Part shown: piece after piece, positions 32,047 through 40,290 of the stretch
Position numbering within the stretch: the first letter of the stretch is position 1
How the letters are laid out: every line of letters starts with the position of its first letter
Assembly (NCBI GenBank): GCA_028823995.1
Contig: JAPPFD010000018.1
Location: 35,084 to 99,083, forward strand
Direction of reading: 5' to 3'
DNA length: 64,000 nt
Source: a bacterium
Lineage (GTDB): Bacteria > Actinomycetota > Acidimicrobiia > Spongiisociales > ZC4RG35
Translations under genes and position numbers: made by a program
Notes under the pieces: generated by a model
The model's database searches: none
Told to the model about the DNA's origin: nothing
What the model saw: the letters and a program-made list of their open reading frames with translations, nothing else

Positions 32047-33648
32047 ATGCTCGACGAACTGATCGTTGAGAACCTGGGGGTGATCGAGAGGGCGGAGTTC
32101 CGCCCCGGCCGGGGCCTGGTGGTGATGACCGGGGAGACCGGGGCGGGCAAGACCCTCCTCCTGGGCGCGCTCCGGCTCCTGATGGGAGAATCCGCCGACG
32201 CCGGGGCGGTGGGGCCGTTCGGATCCGAGACGGTGGTGGGCGGCCGATGGATCGTCAACGGAGAGGAGATGGCGGTGAACCGCCGCGTCCCGAGAACGGG
32301 AAGAAGCCGGGGGTATCTAGACGGGATGGTGGCCTCTGTCGCGTCGCTCTCCAAGGCTGTGGGTGGTCTGGTGGAGATCATCGGACAGCAGGAGCACCTC
32401 CGGCTTCGGCGGCCGGGACAGGTGCGGGAGTTGCTCGACGCCACCCTGGACGAAATAGGCATGGAGGCGATGGCGTCCTATGCGAAGAGTTGGGAGGAGA
32501 GGCGCCGGCTGGAGGGAGTTCGGGCCGAGTTGGGAGGGGGCCGGGCGGCCTTGGAGCGGGAGTTGGACATGGTCTCTTTCCAGGCCGACGAGATCGAGGC
32601 TGCCGGGTTTTCCCCCGGAGACGACGCCCGGCTGGTCTCCGAGGCCCGTCGTCTTCGCAACCGGGAGGCTCTGCGCGGCCACCTGGGCCGCGCGGGGGAG
32701 TTCCTGGCCGCGGCGCGCGAGTCCCTGGGGGAGACCTCGGGTGAACTGAGTGCGGCCTTGGCGCTCGATCCGGGCCTGGGGGAGTTGATGGCGGCGGTCG
32801 ACTCGGCGGAGCAGTTCATGGAGGACGCTGCTTACCAGGCGGAAGCCGCCGGAGAGAGCCTGGACACCGACGCCGGGACGCTCGAAGACTTGGAGCGACG
32901 CCTTGCCCGGCTGGGAGATCTGCGTCGCAAGTACGGGTCGACGCTGGAGGAAGTGCTGGAGTTCGGGTCCCGGGCGAGGAGGCGCCGAGGGGAGATCCGG
33001 GAGATGCTGGGAACCGCCGAGGACCTGGAGGCCGACCTGGCGGCGGCGGAGGGAGAGGTGCTCCGCTGGGGCGAGGCGCTGTCGGAGGCCCGGCGGCGGG
33101 CTGCCCGAGAGTTGGCCGAGACCGCATTGGGCCATCTCCGGGATCTGGGCTTCGGAAGGCCGGTGCTCCGGTTCGAAGTGTCCGACGCCCCGGCGGCGGC
33201 GCACGGTTGCGACCGGGTCAGGTTGCTGTTCGCATCCGACGAACGGCTCACGCCCGGGGAGGTGGGAAGGGTCGCTTCGGGAGGGGAGTTGAGCAGGCTG
33301 GTGCTGGCGCTCCGGCTCGCCGGCGGGACCGGGTCCGCTCCCACGATGATCTTCGACGAGGTGGATGCCGGGCTGGGAGGAGCAGTGGCCCTCTCCCTGG
33401 GAAGGAAGCTGGCGGCGGTCTCCCGGGGCACACAGGTGCTGTGTGTTACCCACCTTGCCTCGGTGGCCGCCTTCGCCGATCAGCACTGGGTGATCGAGCG
33501 GGAGGGGACCTCCGCGTCGCTGGGCCCGGTCGATGGCGAGGAGCGGGTGGCGGAGCTTTCGCGGATGATCTCGGGCGATTCGGACAGCGTATCAGGAAGA
33601 AACGCCGCCCGCGGACTACTCGAATCTGCCGTATCCCGGGGCGGATGA
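32047..33648 (+). CDS. recN: DNA repair protein RecN
   Basis: SMC-like ATPase of 533 residues that acts at DNA double-strand breaks with RecA. N-terminal Walker A is TGETGAGKTLLLGAL near residue 30. The middle is a coiled coil rich in Glu, Arg and Ala (about 150-350). The C-terminal half has the signature VASGGELSRLVLALRLA and Walker B TMIFDEVDAGLGG. The length is near the usual 550-590. No LexA box is visible within the operon; it is co-transcribed with tlyA and nadK, so SOS control, if any, would have to act from upstream. Confidence 0.95.
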   Translation: MLDELIVENLGVIERAEFRPGRGLVVMTGETGAGKTLLLGALRLLMGESADAGAVGPFGSETVVGGRWIVNGEEMAVNRRVPRTGRSRGYLDGMVASVASLSKAVGGLVEIIGQQEHLRLRRPGQVRELLDATLDEIGMEAMASYAKSWEERRRLEGVRAELGGGRAALERELDMVSFQADEIEAAGFSPGDDARLVSEARRLRNREALRGHLGRAGEFLAAARESLGETSGELSAALALDPGLGELMAAVDSAEQFMEDAAYQAEAAGESLDTDAGTLEDLERRLARLGDLRRKYGSTLEEVLEFGSRARRRRGEIREMLGTAEDLEADLAAAEGEVLRWGEALSEARRRAARELAETALGHLRDLGFGRPVLRFEVSDAPAAAHGCDRVRLLFASDERLTPGEVGRVASGGELSRLVLALRLAGGTGSAPTMIFDEVDAGLGGAVALSLGRKLAAVSRGTQVLCVTHLASVAAFADQHWVIEREGTSASLGPVDGEERVAELSRMISGDSDSVSGRNAARGLLESAVSRGG

Positions 33649-33693
33649 TCGCCTGGCGGCACAGTTGGCGGAGACTTCAATGGCGCGCAATCT

Positions 33694-33708
33694 GAAAGTA
33701 GTACTTTC
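33694..33708. repeat. Inverted repeat in the recN-echA spacer
   Basis: GAAAGTA at 33694-33700 and TACTTTC at 33702-33708 form a perfect inverted repeat around a single base. Flanking T and A extend it to eight, and GCGCA / TGCGC outside add a further imperfect arm. With a one-base centre it suits a dimeric repressor site better than an RNA hairpin. It lies about 170 bases before the enoyl-CoA hydratase start. The rest of the 33649-33881 spacer shows no gene. Confidence 0.4.
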
Positions 33709-33868
33709 AATCTGCGCCGGTTCTGGCATCGAAAAGGCGCCGCCGGACGAGGCCGACCTCATCTGGACCGGATAGGCATGAACCTGTGGTTGAGGTTGAG
33801 TTGCCGTTTCTTGCTCTCTTGTGGGAGACAATGGACCCTTGGTGAAGGCGCGCCCGGACCGGATCGTC

Positions 33869-33874
33869 TAATCT
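33869..33874 (+). promoter_or_regulatory. -10 element for the enoyl-CoA hydratase gene
   Basis: TAATCT at 33869-33874 ends seven bases before the ATG at 33882. The spacer GAGGGAG could also act as a very short ribosome site, so leaderless status is likely but not certain. Confidence 0.45.
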
Positions 33875-33881
33875 GAGGGAG

Positions 33882-34646
33882 ATGAGCTTTGTGTTGCTAA
33901 AAAACGAGCCGCCGGTCACCCGGATCGTTCTCAATCAGCCCCGTCGCCGGAATCCCCTGGGCATGGAGACCATACGGCAGGTGATTGAGGCGTTGCGAAG
34001 CCTCGATCCCGACTGCCAGGCGGTGGTGATCACCGGGGAAGGGCCGGTTTTCTCGGCGGGTCACGACCTGAAGGAGATGATCGACCCCGAACCGGGTTTC
34101 GTGGAGGAGTTGTTCGACGTCTGTACCGAGATGATGCTCGCCATTCACAACATCCCCCAGCCGGTGGTGGCCCGCGTGCAAGGCCCCGCGTATGCGGCAG
34201 GATGTCAACTGGTCGCCTCCTGCGACCTGGCGGTGGCGGTGGACACGGCCACCTTCGCCACCCCGGGAGTGAAGATCGGGCTGTTCTGCTCGACTCCAAT
34301 GGTTCCGCTCAGCCGGGCCGTGGGACGCAAGCGGGCCTTGGAGATGCTCTTGACCGGCGACCCGATCGACGCCCTCACCGCCCGGGAGTGGGGCCTCGTC
34401 AACCGGGTGGTGAGCCCGGCGGAGTTGGACGACACCATCGACGCGCTGCTCGGGCGGATCACCGACTCCTCCCCGGCAGTGGTGGCGCTCGGCAAGGCGG
34501 CCTTCTACCGGCAGGAGGAGATCGCCGAGGAGGACGCCTACGCCTACACCAAGGGAGTGATGGTGGCCAATGCGGCCATGAACGACGCCCAGGAAGGGAT
34601 GGGCGCCTTCGTGGAGAAACGCCCGCCGGTGTGGAGCGGGAGCTGA
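33882..34646 (+). CDS. Enoyl-CoA hydratase/isomerase family protein
   Basis: Crotonase-fold enzyme of 254 residues. The oxyanion-hole motifs are FSAGHDLKEM near residue 60 and GPAYAAGCQLVASCDLAVA near 105. The glutamates of classical enoyl-CoA hydratase are not both evident (the residue after the second glycine region is cysteine-glutamine), so it may be an isomerase, hydrolase or ligase-like variant rather than a true hydratase. It is inserted, with the relic that follows, between recN and pyrG, where mycobacteria have other genes. It probably has its own leaderless promoter. Confidence 0.87.
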   Translation: MSFVLLKNEPPVTRIVLNQPRRRNPLGMETIRQVIEALRSLDPDCQAVVITGEGPVFSAGHDLKEMIDPEPGFVEELFDVCTEMMLAIHNIPQPVVARVQGPAYAAGCQLVASCDLAVAVDTATFATPGVKIGLFCSTPMVPLSRAVGRKRALEMLLTGDPIDALTAREWGLVNRVVSPAELDDTIDALLGRITDSSPAVVALGKAAFYRQEEIAEEDAYAYTKGVMVANAAMNDAQEGMGAFVEKRPPVWSGS

Positions 34647-34721
34647 GCAACCCGAACCGGGTCGACGAGACCCTTCTCACCCCTCTCCTCCCGCCGCCGT
34701 CGTCTCGACGCTCCGCTCACC

Positions 34722-34895
34722 GTTACCACCGGCGGAGTCCCGCCCAGCCCGACCATCATTGATCGCCTCGCCCCCTTCGGGGCGCCCGGTCTGGTGGAGA
34801 AAATGGAGGCTTTGCCCGGGACATCCACCGGCAAGGTCCACGGATACGTCCTGAGAAAGTACGTCTGGGAGGGAAAGGGCAAGGAAACCGACTGA
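34722..34895 (+). pseudogene. Decayed acyl-CoA ligase relic (AMP-dependent synthetase fragments)
   Basis: One open reading frame of 57 codons joins two conserved pieces of acyl-CoA synthetases that are normally more than 200 residues apart: TTGGVPPSPTIIDRLAPFG, the motif before the AMP-binding core, and VEKMEALPGTSTGKVHGYVL, the C-terminal motif with the catalytic lysine, ending RKYVWEGKGKETD and a stop. There is no start codon and the core is missing, so this is a deletion remnant. It follows the enoyl-CoA hydratase gene by 75 bases, suggesting that the two once formed a fatty acid or aromatic acid module. Confidence 0.6.
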
Positions 34896-34941
34896 CTGTG
34901 GTATCTTTGCCTAGCGTGCCGCGAAAGTTTACGCCTCGAAC

Positions 34942-36594
34942 ATGACCCGGTACGTGTTCATCACCGGCGGGGTGGTCTCCAGCCTCGGTAAGGGCATCAC
35001 CGCCGCTTCCCTGGGTCGGCTGCTCAAGAGCCGGGGTCTCCAGGTCGTCATCCAGAAGCTCGACCCCTACATCAACGTCGATCCGGGAACCATGAACCCC
35101 TTCCAGCACGGAGAGGTGTTCGTGACCGACGACGGGGGGGAGACCGACCTGGACCTCGGTCACTACGAGCGGTTCACCGGGGAGCATCTGCGGCAGCTCT
35201 CCAACGTGACGTCGGGGTCTGTCTATCTGGCGGTGATCAGGAAAGAACGCCGCGGCGCCTACCTGGGCGACACCGTACAGGTGATCCCCCACATCACCAA
35301 CGAGATCAAGTCCCGAATACGCAGGCTGGGCGAGGAGTCCAACGCCGACGTGGTGATCACCGAGGTGGGAGGTACGGTCGGCGACATCGAGAGCCTTCCG
35401 TTCCTCGAGGCCATCCGGCAGTTCGGCAAGGAAATGGGGCCGGACAACATCGCCTACATCCACGTCACCCTGGCGCCGTTCCTCAAGACGTCGGAGGAGA
35501 TGAAGACCAAGCCCACCCAGCACTCGGTGGCTGAGCTCCGCTCGAAGGGTATCTCCCCGGATGTGATCGTGGTCCGCTCCGAGCAGGCCATCGACGGATC
35601 CATCCGCCAGAAGATCAGCCTGTTCTGCGACGTCCCGCCCGAAGCCGTGATCAGCGCCTCGGACACCGACAACATCTACCGCATGCCCCTCCTCCTCCAT
35701 GAGGAGGGCCTGGACGAGGTGATCTGCCGTCGACTCTCCCTCCATACCCTGCCGCCCACTCTGGACCGATGGCGGGAGATGCTGGACCGGATGGATTCGG
35801 CGGCCGACCCGGTGCGGGTGGGGATGGTCGGCAAGTACGTGGACCTGCCTGACGCCTACGCCTCGGTGGTGGAGGCCCTTCACCATGCGGCGGCGGCGGT
35901 CGGCAGGAAGTTGGAGATCGAGTGGATTCTGTCGGAGAACCTCACCGGGATGCTGGTCCCCGGGGTGCTGGCCCACCTGGACGGGATCGTGGTGCCGGGA
36001 GGCTTCGGAGGGAGGGGGATCGAGGGGAAGATCTCCGCCATCGCCTATGCCCGCCAGGCGGAGGTCCCCTTCCTGGGACTCTGCCTGGGTCTGCAGTGCG
36101 CGGTGATCGAGTTCGCCCGCAACCGCCTGAAGCTGGACCGCGCCAACAGCACCGAGTTCGACGCCGACACCGCCCACCCGGTGATCGACCTGATGCCCAG
36201 CCAGGAAGGGGTGGAGGACAAGGGGGGGACCATGCGCCTGGGTCTCTATCCGGCCAGCCTCGCCCGGGGATCGTTGGTGCGCAGTCTCTACCAGGCGGAC
36301 CTCGTGTACGAGAGACACCGGCATCGCTGGGAGGTGAACCCACGCTATCGGAGGGCCCTTGTCGAGGGGGGAATGGTGCTGTCGGGGGTGTCTCCCGATG
36401 GGGTGCTGGTCGAGTTCATCGAGTTGCCCTCCCATCCGTTCTTCGTCGGCACCCAGGCGCATCCCGAGTTCCTTTCCCGTCCCGACCAGCCTCATCCGCT
36501 GTTCCGGGGCTTCATGGAGAAGGCCGCGGCCCATCGAAGCCGACGGGACGACCAGGCTTCCGAAGCGGAGGTGGCGACCCCCCGGCGCCGGTGA
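34942..36594 (+). CDS. pyrG: CTP synthase
   Basis: Makes CTP from UTP, ATP and glutamine. The 550-residue protein is full length: the N-terminal synthetase domain starts YVFITGGVVSSLGKGI, with the P-loop and LDPYINVDPGTMNPFQHGEV, and the glutamine amidotransferase domain has the nucleophile in PFLGLCLGLQCAV and the catalytic His-Glu in THP/AHPEF near residue 520. The ATG at 34942 is certain from the family N terminus. The C-terminal 30 residues are charged and variable. It is followed, with a four-base overlap, by a NUDIX gene as in mycobacteria. Part of the pyrimidine theme of the window. Confidence 0.97.
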   Translation: MTRYVFITGGVVSSLGKGITAASLGRLLKSRGLQVVIQKLDPYINVDPGTMNPFQHGEVFVTDDGGETDLDLGHYERFTGEHLRQLSNVTSGSVYLAVIRKERRGAYLGDTVQVIPHITNEIKSRIRRLGEESNADVVITEVGGTVGDIESLPFLEAIRQFGKEMGPDNIAYIHVTLAPFLKTSEEMKTKPTQHSVAELRSKGISPDVIVVRSEQAIDGSIRQKISLFCDVPPEAVISASDTDNIYRMPLLLHEEGLDEVICRRLSLHTLPPTLDRWREMLDRMDSAADPVRVGMVGKYVDLPDAYASVVEALHHAAAAVGRKLEIEWILSENLTGMLVPGVLAHLDGIVVPGGFGGRGIEGKISAIAYARQAEVPFLGLCLGLQCAVIEFARNRLKLDRANSTEFDADTAHPVIDLMPSQEGVEDKGGTMRLGLYPASLARGSLVRSLYQADLVYERHRHRWEVNPRYRRALVEGGMVLSGVSPDGVLVEFIELPSHPFFVGTQAHPEFLSRPDQPHPLFRGFMEKAAAHRSRRDDQASEAEVATPRRR

Positions 36595-37136
36595 GCTTCC
36601 GGTTGCTCGGCGTTCGCAATGTGGGGCGGGGGAGGATCCTCGCCTACCAGAGACTGCATCTACGGACCGGCGAGGGCACAACGGTGGTCCGCGATGTGAT
36701 CCGCCACCGGGGAGGGGTGGGAGTCCTTCCGGTGTGGGGGGAGGAGGAGGTGACGCTGATCAGCCAGTTCCGGGTGGCGGTGGGGGAGGATGTGCTGGAG
36801 ATCCCGGCCGGAAAGATCGAGGAGGGAGAGATCTCTGCGACCGAGGCCGCCTCGAGGGAGTTGTTGGAGGAGACGGGCCTCCGGGCTGGAAGGCTGGTGG
36901 ACTTGGGGGAGATACTGCCTTCGCCCGGCTACACCGACGAGCGGATTAGGCTGTTCGCCGCCCGGGACCTGGTCCGCGGCGAGAGGAGCCCCGACGGCGC
37001 CGAGGAACGGCAAGCGCGGGTGATCACGGTGAAGATCGGCCACGCCGTCCGGATGGTCGAGTCGGGCGAGATCCGCGACGCGAAGACGGTGGTGGCGTTG
37101 CTGCGGTGGCTGGCCATGACGGGGTCGGCGGCCTGA
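36591..37136 (+). CDS. NUDIX hydrolase, ADP-ribose pyrophosphatase type
   Basis: A 181-residue NUDIX protein expected to hydrolyse ADP-ribose or similar nucleoside diphosphate derivatives. The upstream EIPAGKIEEGE and the box SRELLEETGL are present; the box has one residue more than the standard GX5EX7RE spacing. The downstream proline/tyrosine motif PSPGYTDERI near residue 115 is typical of ADP-ribose pyrophosphatases. GTG at 36591 overlaps the pyrG stop (GTGA). The pyrG-nudix-xerD order matches Rv1699-Rv1701. Specificity is inferred from the family. Confidence 0.9.
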   Translation: MSFRLLGVRNVGRGRILAYQRLHLRTGEGTTVVRDVIRHRGGVGVLPVWGEEEVTLISQFRVAVGEDVLEIPAGKIEEGEISATEAASRELLEETGLRAGRLVDLGEILPSPGYTDERIRLFAARDLVRGERSPDGAEERQARVITVKIGHAVRMVESGEIRDAKTVVALLRWLAMTGSAA

Positions 37137-37177
37137 CCGGCCGGCCTGACCCTACAGTCGGGGCGGGTGGGGGGCGG

Positions 37178-37714
37178 TCACAATTTGGCGGCGATCTTGT
37201 GCACGGTGTTCCAGTTACGCGCCGTGGCGGCAACCCCCAGCCGCTTTTCGAGGAGCCCATAGGAAAGGGTCATCCGCGCAACGCCGTCGGGTGACCAGAC
37301 GTATGCCTCCGCACCTTCGATGGCGATTGCCTCCGGGCTGTGGTCCTCAGCCAGGATCTCGGTCACCAGCCCGGGTTGGGGCTCGTCGGAGAGAAAGTTC
37401 ACCAGGTAGCGGGAGGGGTTGGTGACGACCTCCCGCAACGGATCGTGCTTGAGCACCGCCCGAACCTGTTCGGCGGTCCGGACCATGCAGCGCACGTTCA
37501 CATCGAACTCCTTGCTGAGAAGTCGCTCCATGGCGAGGGCGACCTCCCGGGGGCTGTCTGTTGGGGAGGTGACGATCACGTTGCCGCTCTGCAGAACGGT
37601 GGCGACGTCGGTATAACCCACGTCTGCCAACACCGACCTGAGTTGTGCCATGGGCACCCTATTGCCCTTCCCGACGTTGATACCCCGGGGCAGCACGACA
37701 AAGCGTTCGGCCAT
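37178..37714 (-). CDS. DUF1697 family protein
   Basis: A 178-residue protein of the DUF1697 family, of unknown function and with a predicted double ferredoxin-like fold. The hallmark N terminus is visible: FVVLPRGINVGKGNRVPMAQ (family LLRGINVGGxNxxxM) followed by VATVLQSGNVIVTS. It lies on the minus strand, interrupting the plus-strand conserved block between the NUDIX gene and xerD, and so is probably an insertion with its own promoter. No residues suggesting an enzyme active site are evident. Confidence 0.88.
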   Translation of the reverse strand: MAERFVVLPRGINVGKGNRVPMAQLRSVLADVGYTDVATVLQSGNVIVTSPTDSPREVALAMERLLSKEFDVNVRCMVRTAEQVRAVLKHDPLREVVTNPSRYLVNFLSDEPQPGLVTEILAEDHSPEAIAIEGAEAYVWSPDGVARMTLSYGLLEKRLGVAATARNWNTVHKIAAKL

Positions 37715-37777
37715 TCCAGTTCGTAATTTTAGGCTGTCCGGGCTTGCTAAATCCTCCCCGGCGGGGGTGCCGGGCCC

Positions 37778-37783
37778 AATAAT
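37778..37783 (+). promoter_or_regulatory. -10 element for leaderless xerD transcript
   Basis: AATAAT at 37778-37783 ends seven bases before the xerD ATG (37791). The stretch AATCAGG-C/G-GGATG is shared almost exactly with the promoter of the small ORF ahead of tlyA (30292-30304). Confidence 0.5.
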
Positions 37784-37790
37784 CAGGCGG

Positions 37791-38672
37791 ATGGCGGCAG
37801 ACTCCCACGCCGTGGTGGAGAACTACCTGGCCTCCCTGGCTTTCGAGCGGGGCCTGGCGGACAACACCGTCATGGCCTACCGGAGGGATCTTCGTCAGTA
37901 CCTTCAGTTTGTGGGCGATGACCCGGTCGGCGCCGCCGCGGTTGGCGCCTACCTGGAGTGGCTGGCGGACCTGGGTCTCTCACCGGAGTCGGTGGCCCGG
38001 AAACTGGCGGCGGTGAAGGGGTTTCACCGCTTCTTGTGCGAAGAGGAAGGCGCCCCGAGCGACCCCACCGTCGGGATAGCCCCTCCCAAGCGACGGGCCC
38101 GTCTTCCCAAGGCGTTGACCACCGAGGAGGTGTTCGCCCTGCTGGCCACGCCGGTGGAGGACACGGTGGCGGGACGCCGGGACTCGGCTCTCCTGGAGTT
38201 CCTGTACAGCACGGGCTGTCGGGTGAGCGAAGCGGTGGGCCTCGACCTCGGGCGGCTCGACATAGAGGAAGGGACCGCTCTGGTCACTGGAAAGGGATCA
38301 AGGCAGCGTATCACCTTGTTGGGCGAGGCCGCTCGCATGGCTCTCGATGGTTGGCTCCCCGACCGCTTGGAACTGGCCAGGGGACAAACCGACGCGGTGT
38401 TCCTGAACCTGCGGGGAACCCGTCTCAGCCGCAACGGCGCCTGGGGGATCGTGAAGAAGGCTGCGATTCGGGCCGGGTTGGCCGCCGACCGGGTCTCGCC
38501 TCATGTCCTGCGGCACTCGGCAGCCACCCATATGGTGGAGGGCGGAGCGGATCTGCGGGCCGTGCAGGAAATCCTCGGCCACGCTAGCCTCTCTACCACC
38601 GAAGTTTATACCCGTATTTCCCCTGGGTATCTGCACGAGGTTTACCTACTATCTCACCCTAGAAGCCGATGA
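37791..38672 (+). CDS. xerD: Tyrosine recombinase XerD-type
   Basis: Site-specific recombinase that, with XerC, resolves chromosome dimers at dif. The 293-residue protein has the N-terminal SAM-like core-binding domain (YLASLAFERGLADNTVMAYRR, then RDL) and the catalytic domain with the arginine in YSTGCRVSEAVGL, the lysine in VTGKGSRQR, HVLRHSAATHM (His-x-x-Arg), LGHASLSTTEVYT with the last histidine, and the nucleophilic tyrosine. Its place after pyrG-nudix matches mycobacterial XerD (Rv1701) rather than a phage integrase. ATG at 37791 with an apparent leaderless promoter. It overlaps the following gene by four bases. Confidence 0.94.
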   Translation: MAADSHAVVENYLASLAFERGLADNTVMAYRRDLRQYLQFVGDDPVGAAAVGAYLEWLADLGLSPESVARKLAAVKGFHRFLCEEEGAPSDPTVGIAPPKRRARLPKALTTEEVFALLATPVEDTVAGRRDSALLEFLYSTGCRVSEAVGLDLGRLDIEEGTALVTGKGSRQRITLLGEAARMALDGWLPDRLELARGQTDAVFLNLRGTRLSRNGAWGIVKKAAIRAGLAADRVSPHVLRHSAATHMVEGGADLRAVQEILGHASLSTTEVYTRISPGYLHEVYLLSHPRSR

Positions 38673-39019
38673 CCGATATTGATCTCACCCATGCCAAGAC
38701 CGAGCTGATCTCCCACCGCCAGGGACTGGTGCACCAACTCAACGAGTTGGGCGCGACCGAGTCCGGGGAGTTGCGCCGAGGACTGAACCAGGGCGACGGG
38801 TTTTCCGACGCCCCGGCGGTGACCGCCGAGCGCACCGAGCGGCTGGGAGTCATCCTGACCCTGAAGAAGCGTCTCGACTCGGTGGACCGCGCCCTGTCGC
38901 GGGTGGAGACGGGCCAATACGGGTCTTGCATGCGGTGCGGGAAGCCGATCGGCGCCGCACGATTGGAGTTCCGTCCCGAGTCGGTGTACTGCGTTTCCTG
39001 CAAATCGGCCCGGGACTGA
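38669..39019 (+). CDS. DksA/TraR family C4-type zinc finger protein
   Basis: A 116-residue protein with an N-terminal coiled-coil region (residues 1-75) and a C-terminal C4 zinc finger, CMRCGKPIGAARLEF...CVSC. DksA and TraR proteins bind RNA polymerase in its secondary channel. The acidic DxxDxA tip of DksA is not obvious here, so activity may differ from DksA. The ATG overlaps the xerD stop (ATGA). Such proteins are common single genes in Actinobacteria; linkage to xerD is not something I recognise from elsewhere. Confidence 0.85.
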   Translation: MTDIDLTHAKTELISHRQGLVHQLNELGATESGELRRGLNQGDGFSDAPAVTAERTERLGVILTLKKRLDSVDRALSRVETGQYGSCMRCGKPIGAARLEFRPESVYCVSCKSARD

Positions 39020-39025
39020 GAGGCG

Positions 39026-39508
39026 TTGCCGGGCACCTGGGGGCATCTGGCCAGGCGATACCGGGAGGGGATCCTATCTGCTCCGCTTACCCCGGCTGAA
39101 TGGAGTTGGGTGGAGAGCCATCTGGCCGATCCCGAGCGGGTGGCGTTTTGTGAACAGCCCACCGCCGATCAGCGGCACGGGTACGAGGCAGCCCGTCTCG
39201 CGGAAGCCATCGTGGGACCCGACCGGACCGGGGTCCGCGCCGCACTGCTTCACGACATCGGCAAACGTCATGCGCGTCTGGGGCTGGTGGGCAGGGCGCT
39301 GGCCTCGGTCGCCATCCGCCTGAGGGTCCCCCTCTGGCGGCGTGCCCGCATGTACCGGGATCACGGCCGGATCGGGTCGGAGGAACTCTCCGGGTGGGAC
39401 GCAGAACCCCTGGTGGTGGAGTTCGCTCGCCACCATCACGGCGTCCGGCCTCCCAGCATCGAGGAAGCGGTGTGGGAAGCGCTGTGCGAGACCGATAAAC
39501 CTCATTAA
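39026..39508 (+). CDS. HD-domain protein, putative phosphohydrolase
   Basis: A 160-residue protein with an HD-type metal site: RHGYEAARLAEAI, then ALLHDIGK with the His-Asp pair near residue 77, a second histidine in MYRDHGRIG and a third in VEFARHHHG. This is the compact HD fold of small nucleotide or phosphate-ester hydrolases. TTG at 39026 after AGAGG is the only reasonable start, six bases past the preceding stop, so it belongs to the xerD operon. Substrate unknown. Confidence 0.82.
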   Translation: MPGTWGHLARRYREGILSAPLTPAEWSWVESHLADPERVAFCEQPTADQRHGYEAARLAEAIVGPDRTGVRAALLHDIGKRHARLGLVGRALASVAIRLRVPLWRRARMYRDHGRIGSEELSGWDAEPLVVEFARHHHGVRPPSIEEAVWEALCETDKPH

Positions 39509-39540
39509 AGGACCGTTCTCCCGATAGCATCCCGGCTGAG

Positions 39541-40290
39541 GTGACTTCCAGCTATCAGATCTACACGGAGGCCTACGAGGGACCCATCGACCTGTTCTAC
39601 GAATTGGTCGTAGCCGACCGGATCGACCCCGCCGCCTTGAGCCTGGCGCGGTTGGTCGAGGGCTTCCTGGCGGAGATCTCCGATGGAGGCCCGGTGGATC
39701 TGGAACACGTCAGTGAATTCCTTCTGGTGCTGGCGCTGCTCTGTCGGTTGAAAGCGCGGCGGATGCTCGGAGCGGGTCTCGACCCGGGCGGCGAGGACCT
39801 TCCGGAGAACCCGGACCGCGACCTGTGGTTCCTGCTGGCCCGTATGACCTTCGAGGAGGCCACGGAGGAGTTGGTCTCCCGTCTCAGAGAGCGTGCCGGC
39901 TTCCAGCCCCGGGAGGCGGGTCCCGACTGGTCGAAGATGGAGTCGGCCCCCGATTTGGCGTTCCGGCTCGATCCGGGGGATCTTGCCCAGGTGGCCACCG
40001 AGATCATGGCGCGGGTTTCCGCCATCCCCGACCTGGATCACCTTGCCCTGGACATCCCGGACCCCGAGCAGGTGAAGGCGGAGTTGTGGCGCCTGATCGG
40101 GGAGGTGGGCGACACTTCCTTTCACAGCCTCGCCAGCGGTTGCGGGGACCGGATCGAGATGGCCGCCTGGTTCATGGGACTTCTGGAGTTGGCCCGGGAG
40201 GGGAGGGTGAGCCTCTCCCAGTCCACGCCGGCCGGCAGGATCCTTGTTCAGCGCGGTCCGGTGGCAGGCACGTTGGTGGGCCGGGTGTGA
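39541..40290 (+). CDS. scpA: Segregation and condensation protein A
   Basis: Kleisin subunit of the bacterial SMC condensin, linking SMC heads and binding ScpB. The N-terminal helix motif YEGPIDLFYELVVADRIDP and LEHVSEFLLVLALLCRLKARRML are characteristic; the C-terminal winged helix appears in MAAWFMGLLELAREGRVSLSQ. The length of 249 residues is usual. GTG at 39541; TAGCAT lies about a dozen bases upstream and may be its promoter. Stop overlaps the scpB start. In mycobacteria a ParA-like gene precedes scpA; here it is replaced by the DksA-like and HD genes. Confidence 0.94.
   Translation: MTSSYQIYTEAYEGPIDLFYELVVADRIDPAALSLARLVEGFLAEISDGGPVDLEHVSEFLLVLALLCRLKARRMLGAGLDPGGEDLPENPDRDLWFLLARMTFEEATEELVSRLRERAGFQPREAGPDWSKMESAPDLAFRLDPGDLAQVATEIMARVSAIPDLDHLALDIPDPEQVKAELWRLIGEVGDTSFHSLASGCGDRIEMAAWFMGLLELAREGRVSLSQSTPAGRILVQRGPVAGTLVGRV

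Noticed and set aside
33616..33831. 71-codon minus-strand frame after recN
   Set aside because: Overlaps recN, has no ribosome site and no recognisable domain.
34756..36681. 641-codon minus-strand frame opposite pyrG
   Set aside because: His/Gly/Arg-rich antisense shadow; pyrG on the plus strand is complete and certain.
37130..37160. Repeated GGCCTGACC after the NUDIX gene as terminator
   Set aside because: Short tandem similarity in GC-rich sequence; no clear stem with T run.
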